Source of the DNA: Cryptomeria japonica | Taxonomy: Eukaryota; Streptophyta; Pinopsida; Cupressales; Cupressaceae | Reading direction: 5' to 3' | NCBI RefSeq assembly: GCF_030272615.1 | Contig: NC_081409.1 | Location: 205,281,364 to 205,345,363, forward strand | Length of the DNA: 64,000 nt | Shown: positions 24,141 through 35,118 of the stretch, in pieces | Numbering within the stretch: the stretch's first letter is position 1 | Layout of the letters: every line of letters begins with the position of its first letter | Notes under the pieces: model-generated | Databases searched by the model: none | Told to the model about the DNA's origin: nothing | What the model saw: only the letters and a program-made list of their open reading frames with translations | Translations under genes and position numbers: made by a program

Positions 24141-24159
24141 AGTCCCACTAGGCATGCCA
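24141..24159 (-). other. primer binding site of gypsy B
   Basis: The minus strand reads TGGCATGCCTAGTGGGACT three bases inside the LTR. The copy at 40946-40964 reads TGGCGTGCCCGGTGGGACT, probably closer to the original. The layout TGGC...GTGGGAC resembles PBSs of Tat/Ogre-type elements. I cannot name the tRNA with certainty. Confidence 0.7.
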
Positions 24160-24162
24160 AAA

Positions 24163-24928
24163 TGTGTATGGTGAAAAGTGGATAATGAAAACAACAATAT
24201 TGAAAGACTAAATGAATTCAACCACAAAATCCTAGCCTAACAACAACAAAGATCCACCATAACATATGAATATTACCTAAGAAAATGCAAATCAATAAAT
24301 ACCATCACATGTCCACGATGGTTTGAATCTACATTCTTCCTATCTCCATTGATCTTGCTAGATATATTTTCTCTCAAATTTTATGTGTGCACAAGAGCTC
24401 AACAAAGAACGAAAATATGGTTGATAGTTTGATCACAAAAGGGCTTGATTGTATAAGATTGATTGGACAATTAGAATGCTTAGAATGCTTAGGGTTGATA
24501 ATGAAGGAAGCATCCTCTTATATAGAAGACACTATAGGAAATGGAGGGATAATATTAAGAAGTGTAAAAGATAGATGGTCAGCTAGGATTAGAGGGTAGG
24601 TAGAAGAAATTAGAAAATAATAAGAGGGTAGGTAGTGTAGGAATTAAGAGATGAATGACATGTGTCTCGGATAGAAAAGGCTAATGAATTAATTAAATAA
24701 ATAAAGATTTATTTAAATAATAGAAGAAGTGGGATCAATTAAATAAATAAAAGTATTTATTTAGTTTAGGAAAAGGACAATTTAAATAAATAAAAGTATT
24801 TATTTAAATGAAAACAAGGCTTAGAAGAGGATTAATGAATTAATTAAATAAATAAAGATTTATTTAATTAATAGAAGACTTGGGATAAAATAATTATTTA
24901 ATTAGACAAGCCAATTTTAGTGTCTACA
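24163..24928 (-). repeat. 5' LTR of gypsy B
   Basis: Plus-strand ends are TGTGTATGG and GTGTCTACA, 766 bp. It pairs with 6082-6844 and with the duplicated LTR at 40968-41747. The LTR is followed by ATAACCACTTC, which is also found after the LTR at 41747, so the right-hand flank was duplicated together with it. Confidence 0.93.
24514..24525 (-). promoter_or_regulatory. TATA box of the gypsy B 5' LTR
   Basis: The minus strand reads CTATATAAGAGG, a good plant TATA box, within the LTR and followed by about 350 bp of R/U5. The same box is kept at equivalent places in the LTRs at 6082 and 40968. Confidence 0.6.
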
Positions 24929-25692
24929 ATAACCACTTCAAAAAATGATAACACTCAAATTCAATTTGCTTAGGAAAATTATGTCAATTTAGAGTATTCC
25001 CTGATTTGCCTTTAATTTTGTGATATTACAATAAACTTACATTAAGCCTTTTGCAAAATTTAACAAATATTTTCTTTTTAAAATTTTTCCATTTTTGAGA
25101 TAAATGAGAAAGGAGAAATCAATTGTTTCCTTTAATGAGAAAATTTGACGGTCATTCAAACTTCAAAGGCAAATGCAAGAAAATATCAAAATGGAAAGCT
25201 TTGACACACAGACTAATTTCAAATTCTCATATCGGATTTGCTGCCCAGAATGAAACAAAAGTGGCACCCTAAAAAACATTGAAGGCAAAGGCCAAGAAAA
25301 AAGAGTACACCATTGAACTTGAGGTGCCCAAACCAATCAGCTAGCTACAAAAATCACTTGATTGGGTCTTTCTTTCACACACTCCAGCCATATCAAACCA
25401 TGAATTGTGTAGGTTGATGGATTTAAAAAGAAGAACATAAGGCAAGTGTGCAAATCACTAGTTCAAAGTGTAGACTGATTACAAATAAAAATGAAACACC
25501 CAAAGTCAATTTGATTATTTTCATGGCAAATATGGTTTCAAAATACTGCCAGAATGAGGAGAATTCCAAGCCACCCCAAGAGACCCTAAATGAGGCCAAA
25601 TGATAAGTGAAAAAGTCTAAACTAGACATTGAGATCACTTGTCAATTGTATTAGCAAGTGTTTTTTTATTAATGTTTGTAGTTATGGATTTG
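24929..25692. other. flanking DNA right of gypsy B, shared with 41748-42395
   Basis: No gene seen. Low GC. The first roughly 650 bp are repeated after the LTR at 41747 with scattered substitutions, and similarity stops near AGCCACCCCAAGAG at about 25573. Confidence 0.7.
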
Positions 25693-25861
25693 ATTGTGTG
25701 AGCAATTTTTTATCATCAATGTTTTGGATCACACCATATGATCTATCATCAAAATGCAAGAAATTTTAAGGAGCAATAAGATCTTTGAACTCTCTAGCAT
25801 CTTGATGATAGATCATAGAGCATGATCAGAAATATTTACAATAAAAAACTGCTCACACAAT
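25693..25861. mobile_element. foldback (MITE-like) element, 169 bp
   Basis: The left end ATTGTGTGAGCAATTTTTTAT (25693 on) is nearly the reverse complement of the right end (to 25861), with one mismatch in 21. Further in, ATGATCTATCATCAAAATGC and GCATCTTGATGATAGATCAT pair with one mismatch. The element can fold into a long hairpin with a short central loop. It has no coding capacity. Clear target-site duplications are not visible, so the family is not assigned. Confidence 0.7.
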
Positions 25862-26861
25862 TTAACCTAACAAATACAAACAATATTAAATAAATTATAG
25901 AAATCTAATAACTTTAATTAAATATTTTTCTATTCAAATATGTTCTCACACCTTGATTCGCTAATCTACTACCAAATGCTAATAGCTTCAAATAATTTCT
26001 TTTTTCATGTCAAATAGAGGTTTCAAGCCATGCCAGAGACAATTGTGATGCTTATAGAAGTGAATCCAATGATAAATAAAGGCTAATAATGTAGGTTGAT
26101 GCAAATTGTAACGCAAAAAATAAGATGGATTATGTTCGTTGATGCAAATTTGTGCCAATCAAATGTCAATGATTTAAATTTTAATAACAAATGATGCTTG
26201 TGTTGCAGGTTGATACAAATAATGTGCAAATATTTGTGCTTGGCAAAATAATTATGCCAAATTCATAGATTTGAAAAAAATTGCAGTTGTCACCTCCAAA
26301 ATATGCACATATCTAGCTTTGAATGGAAAATTATGAGCAAATTGTAAAAATATCTACAAATGTTCAACAGATTAACTTTATTTGCTAATATTTAATAGAT
26401 TGGACTTGTATTTGCAAAAACTCATTATCACAAAATTATAATTATTATTCAAATTTCACTTCAATTTGTATAGACAATTCAATTTTTGCCAAATACTTTC
26501 AAACCTTCACTTGAGAGATGAGATTGCTGCGATTTTCTCTTGGAAACCATATTACACCTCAGATTTGGTAGGTTTCACATTCAATTTGTATCTCTCACTT
26601 CAAATCTTCATAATAAATTTTTTTGCATATTTATTTGCATTTTTCTTTGCACTAGCATGAATTTGATATCATGTGAGATGTGAGATGTGAGATGTAACAA
26701 GGATTACTAGATACAATGAAATTAACAAAAAGATCAAATTGTAAGAACAAATGAAAAATCTATTAATGAATGAGTGACATATAAAAAAATGTATCCTACC
26801 ATTCCTTGTAACAACTCTCCACATAAGGAAGATGACACCTAAGCAATATGAAACCTAAGAT
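25862..26861. other. unassigned AT-rich spacer up to the duplication junction
   Basis: No gene or element recognised. A short GTGAGATGTGAGATGTGAGATGT triplication lies at about 26673-26695. The junction with unit 2 lies at 26861/26862, where TGACCGGCTCC begins to match GAGACCAGCTCC at 19294. Confidence 0.5.
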
Positions 26862-29800
26862 GACCGGCTCCTCTATCTATCATGACTCATTTTATTCGAT
26901 GTTTGTGTAGGAATGCTTCAATCTGTAAAGGTGCATTATGCGGTTGGCTTACGGAGGCATCGTCAGCTTCGGTGAATGTAAGGGAAGGTGGAATAGAAAG
27001 GTATCCCACCATCGCTTGAAACTAGTCCACATTCAGATAATTGGGTACATAGGTTTCTCTTAGGACTTTGTTGAGTATGGCTTTATGAGAAGGAGAGATA
27101 TGCAACATTTCTAGGATTGAGATAAGCGCGGGTGTCTTCCCTAATTGTTCTTCTAGGTCGTACTCAGGTCTAGCTGATGAGGAAATGGTGATTTTAGCTG
27201 GAGCACCTTGCAAGGTGACCTTACCTCGATGAGCTGTGATATTACATTCGAAGGTAGATTCAGAAGAAGTTCCAATACCTTTTAGGACAACTTTGGCTCT
27301 TTGAGTAGAACTTTCAGGCATTTTGTCCTTTATGATAATAGTAGAAACATATTTGTCCATCGAAATATGGTTAACAGTTGAATCATAATCATAGGACACT
27401 TTGGTATAGTTAGCTTGATCATATGTCGCTTTGGCTTTTCCCTTGTCATGTTTAGGGAATGGTTCCTTAAACATCTCATGTTCTTGATTGGATATATATC
27501 CCTCTATCTCAATGTCACCTATGTCAATCAGATCTTGTATGATATTCTTCAAGTGATGGTAATTTCTTGTTTTATGTCCCTTGCTCTTGTGATATTCATA
27601 ATACTCATTATCATTCCACCAATTTGGTTTGACTTTTGGCTCATATGGAGGATTGTCTGGAATTGTTATTATCTTGTTTGCCACTAGCTTCCTAAAAGCT
27701 GACTCAAGTGGTTCTCCCAATGGGGTGTATTTCCTTCACGGTTTTGAAGTTCCTTGAGTACTTACTTGGTTGTTTGTAGAAGAAATTGGTCCTGAAAGAG
27801 TGGTTTTTGGTCTCACTGTGTTAGCATCAACAATGCCATCATTTACTATGTTCTTGTTCTTGTTCCAAAATCATGGCTTGTCCTTTCCTTTAAAATCCTC
27901 TTTATTTTCTTTGAATATCTTGATGATTCCTTGGTCAATTAAGACCTTCTTTGTTGCTAAGCCTTTCTCATTTGACTTCCTTAAAAGTGGACAAACAAGC
28001 TTTCCTCAAGTCATAACCAATTTCTCTGTTGATATTCTACGTAAACATCTCTACCATTTTTTTTTCTGGAATTTCGCAAGAGCATCTGTTAGCTAAATTC
28101 CTTCATCTTTGTAAGAATGATGAAAATGACTCCCCATTTTCTATTTGGTATTGCACAAAGTGGAAACTGATATATCTGTCTCTATGTTATATGAGAAATT
28201 TTCTATGAAAGCTTTTGCTAGATCACCCCATGAATTAATTCCAGGTGGAACTTGGGAGAACCATTCCATAGTTTGTTCACCTAAACTTTGTGGGAACAAT
28301 CTCATCAAGTATGTTTCTTTTGTTGTTGCCTCAATGCAAGCTGGGAAAAACTATCTTATATGTGCCTTAGGGTCCCCTTTGCCTCTGTATTTATCAAACT
28401 TTGGTGCTAAGAAATGTGTAGGAAATGGAAGCATTGGAATGTTTCTATCAAATGGATAGGGACATATATCTGTCATTGTGTAAGTTGGTTTTGGTGTATC
28501 GATTTCCTCCATCTTCTTTTGTAAGTCCTTTATTTGTTGTTCCAAATTATTTTTGGGTGGAGACCTACTTCTTGGACCATATTGTTGGCAATATTGCATT
28601 ATAAAAACAATGAAAGATTGTTGGCATTTCATAAGGATATTGAGAAGGTTCTTGATGATTATGGATATAACTGATTAAAGATGTTTACTGTCTTGATATT
28701 ATTATTTTGTCATTGATGTCAAGAAATTGATTTTCTAATTCAGTATGATGTTGCCATATCTTGAGAAGTATGATTTAAAAGAGTATAAAGATGTCGGTAA
28801 AAGACATAGGAAAGAATATGATGAATAAGGGGATGAATAAGGTATTCAATAGGCAACTACTACTGAGTCAGACAATGATGAGATCATGATGTTTATATTG
28901 TTTTAACATCATACATATGTGGTAAATTGTAAAGGTTAATACTATACTATGTTACCAAGCAAAGAACCTAGTCGGTAAACCCTAAGGAACCTAGTCAGTA
29001 AACCCTAAGGTTATCACTATCGATTAATGAAGGTGGAATGTCTACCGAGTGAAGTTTAGTATTCATCGAGTTATAACCGAGTTGTAACCGAGCTATAATA
29101 GAATGCACTAAATGTTTGCATGTGTTATTTAATGAAGGAAGCTGATAAGCTGGAACCGATTAAATGATTGGTGAGTCGTGGATGAAGTTTGTTAATGAAT
29201 CTAAGGCAATGGAAAGTCGGCATGAAGATCTATAGTGCAGATTGAACCACAATACCCTAGCACAAGTTCCAAGAAATGTATGCAAGTTCCAAGGCAGGGT
29301 AAAATGTTTTCAAATCGCAAGATGCATTGAACCTGGACAAGATTGAAGATTTGATGGCTATGATTGATCATGGGAAATGTGATCAAGGAGATTAAGCGGT
29401 TACCTAATTGTTTATAAATAGGAAATTGTTGATAAACAATGTATGCGGGCAAGTGTATGCATAGGGATGGTACATAGTGATTACCGAGCACTGAAGCTTG
29501 AAGACCTATTTGAATAACAGAGTATAGAGGCCCAACAGATAGACAAGATTAGTTCTATGTCTAGATTGTATTGAACAAATAGGAATCTGCTTTAGCATTT
29601 TAGATGTGAAGTTGCAGATAGATTTTATTACTATTATTTTGTGAAAGTGATAGAAAATCTCTTAACCAAGTGGACTTAACAGTCTTATTTCTAAAACCCT
29701 CTACCAAGGTGACATTCTGATTGAGTGTTTGAAATCCTTTAACAAGTTCACTTCTAACAAGGTGAAGATCCTAACAGATCTGAGGGAAATCCCTTAACCG

Positions 29801-30945
29801 GGTCACATCTAGCAATGTGTTTGTAATCTTTAACAGAATTTTCTTTTAACCGAGCATATTCTAGAAGAGTATATTTCTTAGTGGGTCCGAAATCCCACAG
29901 TGGTTTTTCCCTATTTGGGTTTCCACGTTAAATCTGGTGTTATGAGGCTTATGATGTTTATATGCTTTTGAGTTTGCATGTTTGACAGTTTGGTTATATT
30001 ACTGATATATATGTTACCGAGGTTGAATCTGATGTTTTTATGGATGATTAAGTTTGTATGATTCACCCCCCCCCCTCTCATCTTATTAGCTATTGGATCT
30101 ATACTTATATTAAGTATCAGAACTATCACATATCTCGTGCCTGATCCATCGGGTGGAGGAGGATATTGCATATATGGATGGTATTGATCATAAAAATGTT
30201 CATATGGATGAGGTCTATAATGAGAATGTGTGTAGGGACTAATTGATATAGGTTCAAAAGGCATATCATGAGTTTTCTCTTGTGCATTGCCCCCAAATTT
30301 GACACGGGGCTTTCTTGTGTCCAAATTTTGAGCATGCCTTTGGATATCCAATTAATTTTGAGTTTGGTCCTTAATATTGGTATGCGATTAGGTGTATTTA
30401 TCCACATAATATTTCCAGAAGCGTTTGCATAGATGGAGTTGTTCATGAGATATTCTTTTGTGAGTATCATAAGATTGACCATGTGTATTTGGGATCTCAA
30501 GTTTTTGAAACAAGGATGATAGTGACTCAGGCATGAAATGTGGTCCTCTATTACCTCCACTATTAGGTATCCTTTGATCCATGTTGACTTGACTTTCTTG
30601 AGTAGGTTGATTTTCTACTATTTGGGACATGTCAAAATCGTGAGGTATCTTAGCTCCACTTTGTGCCATCACTTGTAGGAAATATTGTCTATCTCTTCTC
30701 ATGATTTCTTGTATCATCTTGTTGAAATGAGGATCCATGATTGCATCTTCCACCTCTGCTGAGTGTATTGAAGTGTTGTTGACATTGTCATCTTGTGCAT
30801 CATTGTTGTTTGTATTATCCATGTTCTCAACATTCTAAATTATTCTATAGATGTCCATGTCAAGTAATGTGGTACGATCAAAATTGAAAAATATATCATT
30901 GTCATACTCATAGCCACTCATGTTTGCGGACTCTTCAGTCTCTTG
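26862..30945 (-). pseudogene. second copy of the gypsy gag, split by a solo LTR
   Basis: 27720-27022 matches the C-terminal half of the first gag (GEPLESAFRKLVANKII), 28520-28351 the capsid start, and 30945-30129 the N-terminal half. Small indels near 27968 and 28135 shift the frame, which unit 1 lacks. The His/Cys finger is worse than in unit 1 (EYYEYHKSKGHKTRNY, two Cys changed). The LTR cut falls between a GPRSRSPPKNN stretch and the proline-rich part. Confidence 0.87.
28583..30128 (+). mobile_element. solo copia-type LTR in the second gag copy
   Basis: Begins TGTTGGCAATATTGC and contains TTTGTCATTGATGTCAAG near 28708, a GTGGTTTTTCCC block near 29899 and a C-run near 30066, the usual order for this LTR group. 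It ends CAGAACTATCA. The pentamer CATAT stands on both sides (28578-28582 and 30129-30133), and the uninterrupted site is visible in unit 1 at about 21017 (CCATATCCCATG). Length is 1546 bp. The near-end string AAGTATCAGAAC resembles the iMet PBS TGGTATCAGAGC but lies inside the duplicated flanks. Confidence 0.88.
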
Positions 30946-32573
30946 AGCTTCCCTCCTAGATTTTTGGGAATGGGTTTCAACCATGAACTAGGTCTTGACC
31001 AAGATGTGTGAGACCAGATGAAAATGGAAAGAGTATGGAAGATCAAGAGTTGGGTGGAATGTAAATGAATCTGAGGTGTACTTGCAATGTCCAAAGTGTA
31101 AGACCAAGAATGTATGTAGTAAAGTAGGTGTGACTTCCAAAGAGATGATAGATCTCTTGATGAGGTAAGTTGACCTTGACTCTAAGTAAGTCCAAATGAG
31201 ACCCAAAGGTGATAGACCTTGATGAGGGGCCACTTAGAAAAATTTTGTTGTATGTATTGCAATGACAAAGAAAGATGAGGACAAGCAAGTGACCTTTTGA
31301 CTCAAGTTTAGACAAATGTGAATTTAATGCAAGGTGTAAGGCAATGATGAACTTTGTGAAACCCAAAAATAGGCTGAATTCTAGATGAAAACCCAGAGAA
31401 ATAACCTAGGAAGCTCAAGAATTCTGAAACTGATTGCTCTTGTTTACTGGACTGTAAATTTTCCCAATATTGAATACAGACATGCCTGCATACTTCACAG
31501 ACGTGGTTACCCAACACAGACTTGACTAGATACTACACAAATGCTTTTCTAAGAATCTTGTGAATACAGTTTGCTACGATGATACAAACATGTTTTTGTC
31601 CTACACAAACACGGTTATAGTATACAGACATGTTTATAAAACCTGAGTGCAATTTTCCCAATTTGTGAAGTTGTTTTTGTGACCAAATCTGAATTTGTGA
31701 CCATTTTTTTGTGACAAGAGGACACAATGTTGATGAGGACTCTATGTTTGCAAGTGTTTGGACTCAAAATGACTCAAAAGAAAGTGTGTTGTTTGATGTA
31801 AAAATGTTTTGCATACACTTGAAGACACAAAAGACACAATATTTTGATGTTTGGTCTTGAATGTTTGAATGTTTAAAAGAAGACAAGCACAATTCCTATG
31901 GTTGGTCACGACAATAGTTGTTGATCCCACATGGAATTTCCCCTGAGGCTATGCTATTCAAAGTGGATACTTAGGTGCTTGACCCCATTGGCTCCACCCT
32001 CGGCACTCACTTCTTCAGGAAAGCCAAGCACCACTCCCATGAAAACTCCCAGTGGCGAACTTTGTACCTCTACTAAGAACCGTATGTGTGTGGGCCGCTC
32101 CAGAGGTCTGACCTCCTGCCCCAACAACTATAAGGATTTCGGATTTCTAAAACATAAATATGCTAGTAAGGGCATCCACTCATGTGGCCATACATGTGGC
32201 ACTTTCAGCTTTGTAAAAATAGAAGGCTCACAAGCAGTAGGGGTTACGCCCTACTATTGATAAAATAAATTTGACCAAACAGGTTTACGGGGAGATGTAG
32301 TTTCAGTATGGACTAATCAGCACACGTTACCCATGGATACAATTATTTATAGTGGTTTAGAAGAGGGGGGTATTGTCTCTCTACCACTTGGGTCGTTCCC
32401 TCCTCACTAGTAGTCCTAGTGACCACACGGGGAGGCGAGCCCTCTAAAGATAAACACAAAAGAGCCTATTGCTCAAGAAACAAAAGACATCGGTTCAATT
32501 TTATTGCGTTGATTGAAGTGTTTCCTAATCTATGAAAACAAAGCACACAATGAAAAGAAAAATCAAACCCTTG
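30946..32573 (-). other. second copy of the gypsy leader, left part
   Basis: Aligns with 21790-23485. It has the same iterated motif (CACAGACGTGGTTACCC, CACAAACACGGTTATAG and others, 31480-31630) and the same C-rich central zone (31880-32430). No gene. Confidence 0.75.
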
Positions 32574-32930
32574 CCAAGTGTAGTGTCGTAAAATTGCGAC
32601 ACTTGCAATTTTGACTGCATTTGGGTCATCACGATGGCGGCACAATGTTGAACCTGAATGGAGACCCCGAAACCTATTTACGACATCAAAAACTGCATCT
32701 TTCTGCACCTTGGTCTGATCCTCCTTGCACCCTATTGTCCCGGGAGGTGGGACCATGGCGCCCAGCGCCCTAGTCCTCCAGGACCATGGCGCCCAGCACC
32801 CTGGTCCCTGGCCCTATTTTGGGCCTGGTCTCTTGTTGGGCATCGGGTCTTCAAGTTTGCAATTTGGAAAATAATGTTCCTCGGTCGGCCTAAGGTTGGA
32901 AAAATCAGTCTCCTAACCCTAATTGACAAG

Positions 32931-32938
32931 TATATAAA
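32931..32938 (+). promoter_or_regulatory. TATA box of element D 5' LTR
   Basis: TATATAAA followed by a CTACATTTCCCCTCCC stretch. The same arrangement (TATAAAAGGAGG then TTTCCCCTCCC) is kept in the related LTR at 46618-47690, which supports it as the promoter. Confidence 0.65.
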
Positions 32939-33268
32939 CTACATTTCCCCTCCCATTTGGATAAGGGGTGAGAAACATATGTGGGCAAGAGGCGGAAGTG
33001 ATAGACAAACATTTAAGCATTCAAGCATTCCTTCAAGCAATTGAGCATTCTAGGTCTCCATTCAAGGCTAGGTGTTGCATTCAAGACAAGGATTCAACCA
33101 TTGAAGAGGAGATCACCTACAACATGCAACATACAACATCATTACACCTTCGCATGTAAGAATACAAACATTCTTACAACAAGGTTGCAGGTACGCGGCT
33201 GTAATTGAAGATCTGGAATCCTTGTGCAGAGACGAACAGATCCCCCTTCGTTTCATGGATTTTTCGGA

Positions 33269-33298
33269 GGACCGTGTGCACTCCGGGCGTCGTCGTCC
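33269..33298 (+). repeat. 8-14-8 hairpin, copy 1 (5' LTR)
   Basis: GGACCGTG, a 14-base loop starting TGCAC, then CGTCGTCC. Stem pairs are intact or G-T wobbles except one C-C. The loop junction holds the palindrome GTGCAC. Confidence 0.6.
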
Positions 33299-34060
33299 TG
33301 TCAACTTTCGCTCAAACTCGCAAGACAACATCGTCTTGACATTTTACTGCTAATTTCAGGTCCGCAGCTTCATCTCGTGTCTCTATCTCTGTCGACAAGC
33401 AAATCTTTCCTACTTTTACATACACTCCTAGTTCAATCCTTCTATCTACATTCTTTACAAAAGAGGGTATCCTTGCTGTCTCAACCCTTGAAACTCATTT
33501 AGAATTCAATCTTGCATTGTGTGGGATTGGATCTCGTGAGTTTCAACCCCTCTTTTGAATGTAAAGTCTCTCCTAAGTGAAAACCGTCAATCCTAGTGAC
33601 CTCCTTTCTCTCTCCTTGGAGTGGGGGAACACCTAGGGTTTGATTTTCCACCTTACATTTTGGTGAACCCGATGTGAACATCCTAATTCTAATTATTCAT
33701 GGTTAGATCTGAAAAATTTGCTTCCTTAATTACATTTCCATGTTTGATATTTTGCAAATTTTAGAGGTTAATTGCATAAAAACCCTAAATTTTCTTTTTA
33801 GTAATTGAGCTTGTGAAATGTTTAATTGTTAATGCTTGTTTCAGATCTACCCTTCTATTGCAAATTGTCAATTCATATTTGTGCTTTAATTCTGAAAATT
33901 AAGTGGTTAAGTGTCAAAACCCTAATTTTTAAAACCCTCTTGATTCAACCTTTGACCAATGATTTCACTGATCAAAACACCTCCAAATCGGCTGTAACTT
34001 TGGATTCCGCAACAAAATCATAATATCTCTCATCCCTGAAAATTTTGAAAAAAGTTGCGA

Positions 34061-34090
34061 GGACCGTGTGCACCCCGAGTGCCATTGTCC
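34061..34090 (+). repeat. 8-14-8 hairpin, copy 2 (leader)
   Basis: GGACCGTG, a 14-base loop (TGCACCCCGAGTGC), then CATTGTCC. One C-T mismatch and one G-T wobble in the stem; GTGCAC kept at the loop junction. Confidence 0.6.
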
Positions 34091-34682
34091 CCGACATTTT
34101 TTCCGAAATTTCGAGAGCTAGATCTTACTATATTTTTCTGCTAAAATCCAGAATCTTGGCTGATTTCATCAATTCTAACACTTTCAAAATTAAAGTCAAA
34201 GTTGGTCTAGTGATTGCTTGGATTAAGGCTTTTAATCATTCAAAAATTGTTGAAATTGAAATTCGTGTCAAAATTGTGTTTCTTACTATCCTAAATCTGA
34301 AAAGTGTGCTGGCATTCATTCGAAATTTCAGTGTTTTATTCAAATTTTTGCAGTTTGTGACTTTTGAAATTAAGTGTTTAATTGCAACAACTTTGATTTC
34401 CGCTTTCAAAATTGAATTTTGCATGAAATTGAGTCAACTTCTAAATTTCAAAGCTTGCATTGCTTTTAGTATTCCCTCTAAAATCATAAAATTCAAAATT
34501 TTAGTTTCCCTCTCTTTTCCAAAATTCAAATTTTGCATTTTTCAACAATCTTGGTAGGGTTCAATTTTGAGATTGCAACTTTAATTTGGCCTATCTATAG
34601 ATCGTAAAATCACTCAATTTTTTCAGATTAGCTTTAAAATCATCATAACTTTCATCCCTGAAAATTTCGAAAAAAGTTGCGA

Positions 34683-34712
34683 GGACCGTGTGCACTCCAT
34701 TCGCCACGGTCC
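34683..34712 (+). repeat. 8-14-8 hairpin, copy 3 (leader, perfect stem)
   Basis: GGACCGTG, a 14-base loop (TGCACTCCATTCGC), then CACGGTCC: eight Watson-Crick pairs without error. GTGCAC is kept at the loop junction. Confidence 0.65.
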
Positions 34713-35118
34713 CTGACATTTTTTCCAAAATTTCGGGAGATTGTCATGATTGCATTTAACAGCTTAAATCTAGGAGATTGGCTGATTTTATTGAAATTTG
34801 CTACCTCTAAATTTGAAAATAAATTCAAAATTCAAGATTTCAATTTTCAAGATAACAATTAAAATTAAGTGCTACCCCCTTGGCCCTAATTTTCAATTGT
34901 GCCTACCTTTCTTGGAAGTTGTGTTTCCCTCTTCTTTCACAAAGTTCAAATTGGATAATCATTATCTCATTGTTCAATTTTGCCAACTTTATTTTCAAAA
35001 TTCAAAATCTTCTCTCTCTCTCTAGTGCATGAGTTTTACAACAATAAGCCCTACTTACACTATTCCCGTTAGATGAAGCCTTAGAATTAAGTCTTTCCAA
35101 GGTTTAATTACCGAGGAG

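Larger units (their letters stand above)
6082..24928 (-). mobile_element. Giant Ty3/gypsy element B (Tat-like, dual RNase H), nested insertions inside
   Basis: Two LTRs (6082-6844 and 24163-24928) with TG...CA ends enclose, on the minus strand, PBS, a 2.3-kb leader, gag, protease, RT, RNase H, a second RNase-H-like domain, integrase, an antisense PMD pseudogene and a purine tract beside the 3' LTR. RT before integrase makes it gypsy. The second RNase-H-like domain (about 14790-14122) is typical of the plant Tat clade. The span is 18.8 kb, or about 16 kb without the two solo LTRs. Flanking pentamers are TTAAC (left) and ATAAC (right), a target-site duplication with one mismatch. The right part, from the protease outward, is duplicated at 26862-42395. 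Confidence 0.93.
19296..26861. repeat. unit 1 of a direct segmental duplication
   Basis: From GACC at 19296 to about 25575 this DNA aligns base by base with 26862-42395 once two later insertions are removed from the second copy. The remaining 25576-26861 has no partner beyond 42395, where a LINE fragment follows. Because the DNA outside the gypsy LTR (24929-25575) is shared, this is a chromosomal duplication rather than two separate insertions. Confidence 0.85.
32579..33657 (+). repeat. 5' LTR of element D
   Basis: Starts TGTAGTGTCGTAAAATTGCG and ends CCACCTTACA. It contains a short tandem repeat around ACCATGGCGCCCAG (32754 and 32784), a TATA box and one copy of the 8-14-8 hairpin. It is less AT-rich than its surroundings. 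By eye the two LTRs differ by roughly 15-20 bases in their first 250 and less after that, mostly transitions. Confidence 0.93.
33658..35118 (+). other. 5' leader of element D with PBS
   Basis: The PBS TGGTGAACCCGATGTGAA lies at 33661-33678, three bases past the LTR; I do not assign its tRNA. The rest is AT-rich and non-coding. It holds two related blocks of about 90 bp (34029-34120 and 34652-34742), each with CATCCCTGAAAATTT, AAAAAAGTTGCGA, a hairpin and GACATTTTTTCC. Confidence 0.75.

Noticed and set aside
30110-30128. AAGTATCAGAAC at the end of the 28583 solo LTR taken as a PBS, implying an LTR-plus-PBS insertion
   Set aside because: The other solo LTR of the group (7105-8487) also ends in TATCA after a similar GGATC context, so the string may simply be the LTR end. 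Kept only as a remark.
34045-34557. 170-aa plus frame in the leader of element D
   Set aside because: Composition is a Lys/Phe/Ile-rich reading of AT-rich leader DNA, covers the hairpin module, and has no domain or partner in related DNA.
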